This document shows, in pieces, positions 6,086 to 9,689 of a stretch of DNA of 9,689 nucleotides; the first letter of the stretch is position 1, and each line of letters starts with the position of its first letter. Source of the DNA: Flavobacteriaceae bacterium TMED81 (lineage in GTDB: Bacteria; Bacteroidota; Bacteroidia; Flavobacteriales; Flavobacteriaceae); assembly GCA_002171575.2 (NCBI GenBank), contig NHEI02000016.1, positions 11,107 through 20,795 on the forward strand. The letters run 5' to 3'. The notes under the pieces are model-generated. The model searched no databases. It was not told the origin of the DNA and worked only from the letters and a program-made list of their open reading frames with translations. The position numbers and the translations under genes were made by a program.

Positions 6086-6694
6086 ATGAAAAGCGCGGCA
6101 GCTTATTCCATTTTTGAACAGAGCGTGAAAGACTATCACGTGTTGGATCGCATCGACCAGCCCTATAACAATCCACACCCACCCAAGTCTTTGGCGCATC
6201 TGATGTATCGAAAAAATTGGATCGACACCATACAGTGGCATTATGAAGACCTCATTCGGGATCCAGAAATCAGCCCCGAAAAAGCACTTGATATGAAACG
6301 TAAAATCGATGCTTCCAACCAGGATCGTACGGATACCGTAGAGTATATCGACAGCTATTTTCTCGATCAGTTCAGCAGCGTGACCCCACAAGCCGAAGCG
6401 ACCAGTAACACCGAAAGTCCAGCGTGGGCCTATGATCGCCTATCGATTTTGTCTCTCAAAATCTATCATATGCGCGAACAAAGCCAGCGCAACTCCGCTA
6501 CGGAAGACCACCGCCAGCAGTCTGCGCACAAACTAGCCGTATTACAAACCCAACGCGAGGACCTTTCCCTCGCCATTGATCAATTGCTCGACGAGCTTTC
6601 TGCAGGGCGCAAGACCATGAAGGTTTACAAGCAAATGAAAATGTACAATGACGAGGCACTTAACCCTGTTCTTTACAGTTCAAAAACCGACTAG
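6086..6694 (+). CDS. DUF4254 domain protein (glycan-associated, function unknown)
   Basis: From the ATG at 6086 the protein is 202 aa. It is soluble and helix-rich, with no signal peptide or membrane segment. It matches DUF4254 as I know the family: NWIDTIQWHYED (44-55), SNQDRTDTVEYID (77-89), NTESPAWAYDRLSIL (108-122) and a highly conserved end, MKVYKQMKMYND with NPVLY (178-197). The frame is open back to 5987, but the 33 extra codons do not resemble the family N-terminus and span a promoter box. The stop at 6692-6694 is followed directly by the ATG of a GT9 glycosyltransferase. In Bacteroidota this pairing recurs, so a role with that enzyme in LPS or other glycan assembly is likely, but no activity is known to me. 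Confidence 0.9.
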   Translation: MKSAAAYSIFEQSVKDYHVLDRIDQPYNNPHPPKSLAHLMYRKNWIDTIQWHYEDLIRDPEISPEKALDMKRKIDASNQDRTDTVEYIDSYFLDQFSSVTPQAEATSNTESPAWAYDRLSILSLKIYHMREQSQRNSATEDHRQQSAHKLAVLQTQREDLSLAIDQLLDELSAGRKTMKVYKQMKMYNDEALNPVLYSSKTD

Positions 6695-7717
6695 ATGGCC
6701 AAGCAAAAACATCTCATGATTTTTCGCTTCTCAGCGATGGGAGATGTGGCGATGTTGGTCCCTGTGTTGCGCTGTTTATACGCCCAAAACCAGAACATAC
6801 AGATCACATTGGTTACACGAGATCGTTTTGCACCCATCTTTAAAGAGTTTAGCGAACTCCAGCTGATGACCCCTGATTTTGCGGGCACGCACAAAGGAAT
6901 CAAAGGCCTTTATCGTCTGTATAAAGCGCTCAAACAAACCAAACCCCACCGCATAGCCGATATCCATCACAACCTACGCAGCCGTATCCTTCGGTTGTTT
7001 TTTAGACTGTCATTTATACGGGTGAAAGCGATTGACAAAGGCTATGCCGAGCGCAAACGATTGACTCACCCGACCAAAAAAACAATGAAGCCCCTCACCC
7101 CACAGCACTATCGTTACGTGGAGGTGTTTTCCCGTTTGGGCTTTGCGCTCGATGTCGATAAGCACGAATTTCCCATCAAACCAGGTCTTCCAAAATCGAG
7201 TTTGGAGATCGACCTTCCAGCCGACAGAAAATGGATTGGGATTGCACCCTTTGCTGCACACCCTGGCAAAGTATACCCTCTCGACTTGATGCAAAAGGTG
7301 GTGGGTTATCTCCAACAAGAACATTCGGTTTTTCTGTTTGGTCATGGCCCCAAAGAAGCTGCGCAAATCCACGTTTGGGCCAAGGCCTATCCCCATGTGA
7401 TTCCGAATGCTTTGGAGATGCCTTTTTCGGATCAGCTCGATTTGATCGCGAATCTCGATGTCATGATTTCGATGGATTCGGCCAATGGCCATTTGGCAGC
7501 TAATTTTGGGGTGCCAGTCATTACATTGTGGGGCATGACACATCCCTTTTTAGGATTTTCTGCATTTGGACAAAATAACCACCTTCTTGTTGACCGAGAA
7601 AAATTCCCCAAAGTACCCACCTCGGCTTATGGTAAAACGATGCCCAAAGGCTATCGAGATGCAATGCGGACCATTAGCCCAGAAGAGGTCATCGAAATGG
7701 TCTTGGAAAAGATCTAG
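6695..7717 (+). CDS. Glycosyltransferase family 9 (heptosyltransferase-like)
   Basis: A 340-aa GT-B fold glycosyltransferase of family GT9, whose characterised members (WaaC, WaaF) add heptose to the LPS inner core on the cytoplasmic face of the inner membrane. The N-terminal FRFSAMGDVAMLVPVL (10-25) contains Asp17, equivalent to the catalytic Asp of WaaC. The C-terminal nucleotide-sugar domain has WIGIAPFAAHPGKVYP (180-195), VFLFGHGPKEA (212-222) and MDSANGHLAANFGVPVITLWG (260-280), the family's D-S-x-x-x-H motif followed by the hydrophobic strand and Gly. The sugar donor cannot be told from sequence; heptose is not assured in this phylum. It starts immediately after the DUF4254 stop with no gap, so the two genes are almost certainly co-translated. 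Its TAG abuts the stop of the convergent oxidoreductase gene. Confidence 0.93.
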   Translation: MAKQKHLMIFRFSAMGDVAMLVPVLRCLYAQNQNIQITLVTRDRFAPIFKEFSELQLMTPDFAGTHKGIKGLYRLYKALKQTKPHRIADIHHNLRSRILRLFFRLSFIRVKAIDKGYAERKRLTHPTKKTMKPLTPQHYRYVEVFSRLGFALDVDKHEFPIKPGLPKSSLEIDLPADRKWIGIAPFAAHPGKVYPLDLMQKVVGYLQQEHSVFLFGHGPKEAAQIHVWAKAYPHVIPNALEMPFSDQLDLIANLDVMISMDSANGHLAANFGVPVITLWGMTHPFLGFSAFGQNNHLLVDREKFPKVPTSAYGKTMPKGYRDAMRTISPEEVIEMVLEKI

Positions 7718-8752
7718 CTATACATCATCAAAGTCAACGATGACCCGCTCAGTTGTACAACTGGCTTGACAGGTCAACACAAGGCCTTCAGCCACCTCAC
7801 CGTCGGAAAGAATCTGATTGCTGGCCATACTGACCTCACCTTCTTTTACGCGCCCAATACAACTTCCACAAACCCCGCCTTGGCAGGAATAAGGAGGATC
7901 GACACCAGCGTCGATGGCAGCTTCCAATATGGTCTTGCTTGCATCGGCAGAAAATGGATGTGTTTCATCGTCTAATATCACTTCATATTGCACGAACCCT
8001 TCCACCGAACGGTCGATTTCACCGCCTCCTGTGAAGTGCTCCACATGAATATTTTCATCACGCACGCCAGAGTCGGAGAGTGCCTGTACAGACGCTTCAA
8101 TCATTCCAGCAGGCCCACAGACATAGAAATCATCAAAGTCCAATTGACTAAACAAGGTGTTTCGTACATAGTTGATGTGAGACATATCGATCCGACCAAA
8201 AAGGGCATCAGCTGTTTTCTTTCGACTGTAGATATGCACAATTTCAAAGCGTTGGCCGTATGCGGTTTGCAGGGTTTGCAATTCATCCGCAAACATCTGG
8301 TCGTCTTCCGATCGATTTCCATACACCATCACCACTTTTCCGTCTGTTTCTTTGAGGGCAGTCTTGGCAATCGATAAAATAGGAGTTATTCCACTCCCTG
8401 CAGCCAACAACAAAAGGTTATTCTTTCCGTTGGGCTCATAGACAAATCGCCCATCTGGAGCACCAACTTCAAGGGTGTCACCAGTCTGGATTTGCGTATT
8501 TGCATAATTGGAAAACAATCCGTTGGGAATGGCTTTAATTCCCACGCGCAAAACCCCTTCGTGTGGCGCACTACAAAGCGAATAGGACCGCCTGACGCTC
8601 TCACCAGCAATGGTGTGAGACAAGGTAAGGTATTGCCCTGCCGTGTATGAAAAGGATTGTGTAAGCTCTTTTGGTATGGAAAACGAAATGGCAACAGCAT
8701 CATCAGTCAGACGCTGAATCTCCTTGACTTGTAAAGGGTGGATTTCAGACAT
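7718..8752 (-). CDS. FAD/2Fe-2S ferredoxin-NADP reductase-like oxidoreductase (PaaE-like)
   Basis: This 344-aa cytoplasmic flavoprotein passes electrons from NAD(P)H through FAD to a C-terminal plant-type 2Fe-2S centre. The FAD domain has RSYSLCS (55-61), and the NAD(P) domain has AGSGITP (118-124) and CGPAGM (212-217). The ferredoxin domain has Cys290, Cys295, Cys298 and Cys328 in C-x4-C-x2-C-x29-C spacing, so the cluster site is intact. This architecture is shared with PaaE, the reductase of phenylacetyl-CoA epoxidase, but no paa genes are nearby, so the electron acceptor is unknown. The start at 8752 is preferred: in-frame ATGs further upstream (8773, 8800) lie in or before the -7 box, and the extra residues do not look like the family. 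Confidence 0.92.
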   Translation of the reverse strand: MSEIHPLQVKEIQRLTDDAVAISFSIPKELTQSFSYTAGQYLTLSHTIAGESVRRSYSLCSAPHEGVLRVGIKAIPNGLFSNYANTQIQTGDTLEVGAPDGRFVYEPNGKNNLLLLAAGSGITPILSIAKTALKETDGKVVMVYGNRSEDDQMFADELQTLQTAYGQRFEIVHIYSRKKTADALFGRIDMSHINYVRNTLFSQLDFDDFYVCGPAGMIEASVQALSDSGVRDENIHVEHFTGGGEIDRSVEGFVQYEVILDDETHPFSADASKTILEAAIDAGVDPPYSCQGGVCGSCIGRVKEGEVSMASNQILSDGEVAEGLVLTCQASCTTERVIVDFDDV

Positions 8753-8762
8753 AGCGAATTTT

Positions 8763-8791
8763 TTTACAAACATATAAAAATGATATCTTTG
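8763..8791 (+). promoter_or_regulatory. Putative promoter of the DUF5687 gene
   Basis: TATCTTTG at 8784-8791 matches TAnnTTTG exactly, with TTTA at 8763-8766 as an imperfect -33 element at 17-base spacing. The box ends 18 bases before the ATG at 8810. This promoter physically overlaps the divergent one at 8767-8774. Confidence 0.5.
8767..8774 (-). promoter_or_regulatory. Putative -7 promoter box of the oxidoreductase gene
   Basis: On the minus strand this reads TATGTTTG, an exact TAnnTTTG match, ending 15 bases before the ATG at 8752. No TTTG -33 sits at normal spacing; the nearest is 23 bases upstream. An alternative ATG (8773-8771) falls inside this box. Confidence 0.5.
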
Positions 8792-8809
8792 AGAGTCCAA
8801 AAAAACCCG

Positions 8810-9689
8810 ATGTTTCTTCGATTACTGCAACTTCAATGGAAATCTTATCGCCGCTCTGCTGCATTTACATCGGGTGTGATTACTTCTGTTATTTACTTGT
8901 TTGGGATGCTGTATTTAATCGGCATATTCACCCTTTTGGGCTATGGAAGCTTTTATGTATTGGATGAAGAAATGGGGGTTGACCCCTTGCGCTTTATCAA
9001 TCAGTATATGATTTATGGTGCCTCGTTCTGGATTGTTTGGCGCTATTTTATTCAAAAAATGCCAGTTCTAAATATTCAGGCTTTGTTGACCTTACCGATC
9101 AAAGTGAATACCATTGTCCATTACGCACTCGGGCGAACGATATTTTCGTTCTTTAATGTCTCAAATGCGTTTTTCTTTATACCCTTTTCCGTTGTTTTGG
9201 TCAATAATGGATATCCATTTTCTCAGGTATTGAGCTGGCATTTGGCAATAGTAGCGATTGTCTTTTGCACCAACTATCTCAATATCCTGATCAACGACCG
9301 CAACGATGTGTTTTATGCGTTTGCGGTGGCATTGGTTTTATTTGCCGTTTTTCAACGCTATGATATTTTTGACATCACCACTTATGTGGGGCCAGTATTT
9401 GATCGCTTTTACAACAATCCAATCTACACACTGATTCCCTGGCTGGTACTGTTATTGCTATATCGATTGACCTTTACTCATTTTAAGAATAGAATGTATC
9501 TCGATGCAGGGCTACAGATCACCAAGAAAGAGGCACAACAGATTCAATTGGGATGGCTCAATCGTTTTGGACGAACAGCAATTTTTATCAAAAACGACAT
9601 CAAACTCATATTGAGAAACAAACGCTCCAAAATGACACTTTGGTTTTCTCTGATGTTTTTATTTTATGGACTTCTATTTTTTACAGACT
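8810..9689 (+). CDS. DUF5687 family membrane protein, 3' end outside window
   Basis: The frame is open from the ATG at 8810 to the right edge (293 codons, no stop). It encodes a polytopic membrane protein with hydrophobic segments at about 20-45, 66-80, 114-131, 142-160, 167-181, 206-220 and 278-291. The N-terminal LLQLQWKSYRRSAAF, the segment PVLNIQALLTLPIKVNTIVHY (85-105) and the long loop before the last visible helix match DUF5687 as I remember it: flavobacterial proteins of roughly 480-500 aa resembling ABC-2 type permeases. Such genes are usually followed by an ABC ATPase gene, which would lie beyond this window. The substrate is unknown. It diverges from the oxidoreductase gene, with overlapping promoters. 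Confidence 0.85.
   Translation, partial: MFLRLLQLQWKSYRRSAAFTSGVITSVIYLFGMLYLIGIFTLLGYGSFYVLDEEMGVDPLRFINQYMIYGASFWIVWRYFIQKMPVLNIQALLTLPIKVNTIVHYALGRTIFSFFNVSNAFFFIPFSVVLVNNGYPFSQVLSWHLAIVAIVFCTNYLNILINDRNDVFYAFAVALVLFAVFQRYDIFDITTYVGPVFDRFYNNPIYTLIPWLVLLLLYRLTFTHFKNRMYLDAGLQITKKEAQQIQLGWLNRFGRTAIFIKNDIKLILRNKRSKMTLWFSLMFLFYGLLFFTD

Noticed and set aside
7010..7543. Long antisense open frame of 177 codons opposite the GT9 gene
   Set aside because: It is a shadow of the well-supported GT9 frame, with no recognisable domain and a composition typical of antisense translation.

Overview
The window looks like chromosomal DNA from a member of the Flavobacteriia (phylum Bacteroidota), probably a Flavobacteriaceae species. 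Three things point there. Several proteins match families that I know mainly from this group: DUF6341, DUF5687, and a DUF4254 protein paired with a GT9 glycosyltransferase. Almost every transcription unit is preceded by the Bacteroidota -7 promoter element TAnnTTTG. Shine-Dalgarno sequences are weak or absent. I saw no tRNA, rRNA, CRISPR array, insertion sequence or phage gene.

Left third (128-3980), surface polysaccharide: a tightly overlapping leftward operon, rfbB-rfbA-rfbC-rfbD, encodes the complete conversion of glucose-1-phosphate to dTDP-L-rhamnose. Diverging from it is a compact one-domain polyprenyl-phosphate sugar-1-phosphate transferase, the type of enzyme that starts a lipid-linked glycan. 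Together they look like one edge of an O-antigen, capsule or exopolysaccharide locus whose remainder lies off the left end. The 127 bases at the left edge hold no gene, only a small perfect dyad.

Centre (4031-5967), housekeeping and small conserved genes: purD (purine synthesis) follows on the plus strand and marks the core-genome side of the polysaccharide locus. Its stop codon abuts that of a small convergent membrane protein (DUF6341), forming the palindrome TTATAA. Next comes a DUF2200 gene on the minus strand whose reading frame is broken by an apparent one-base loss in an A-run. Repairing that base restores a complete family member of about 121 aa.

Right half (6086-9689): a DUF4254 gene and a GT9 (heptosyltransferase-like) glycosyltransferase are fused stop-to-start and probably act together in glycan or LPS assembly. 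The GT9 stop abuts the stop of a convergent three-domain (FAD, NAD(P)H, 2Fe-2S) oxidoreductase, forming a second palindrome, TAGCTA. The oxidoreductase shares a very compact divergent promoter region with a DUF5687 membrane protein (ABC-2 permease-like), which runs off the right edge.

No clearly new system is visible. The items most worth a second look are the frameshifted DUF2200 gene, the two abutting-stop palindromes, the short promoter-to-start distances, the stand-alone sugar transferase with a WcaJ-like signature, and the DUF4254-GT9 pair of unknown joint function.
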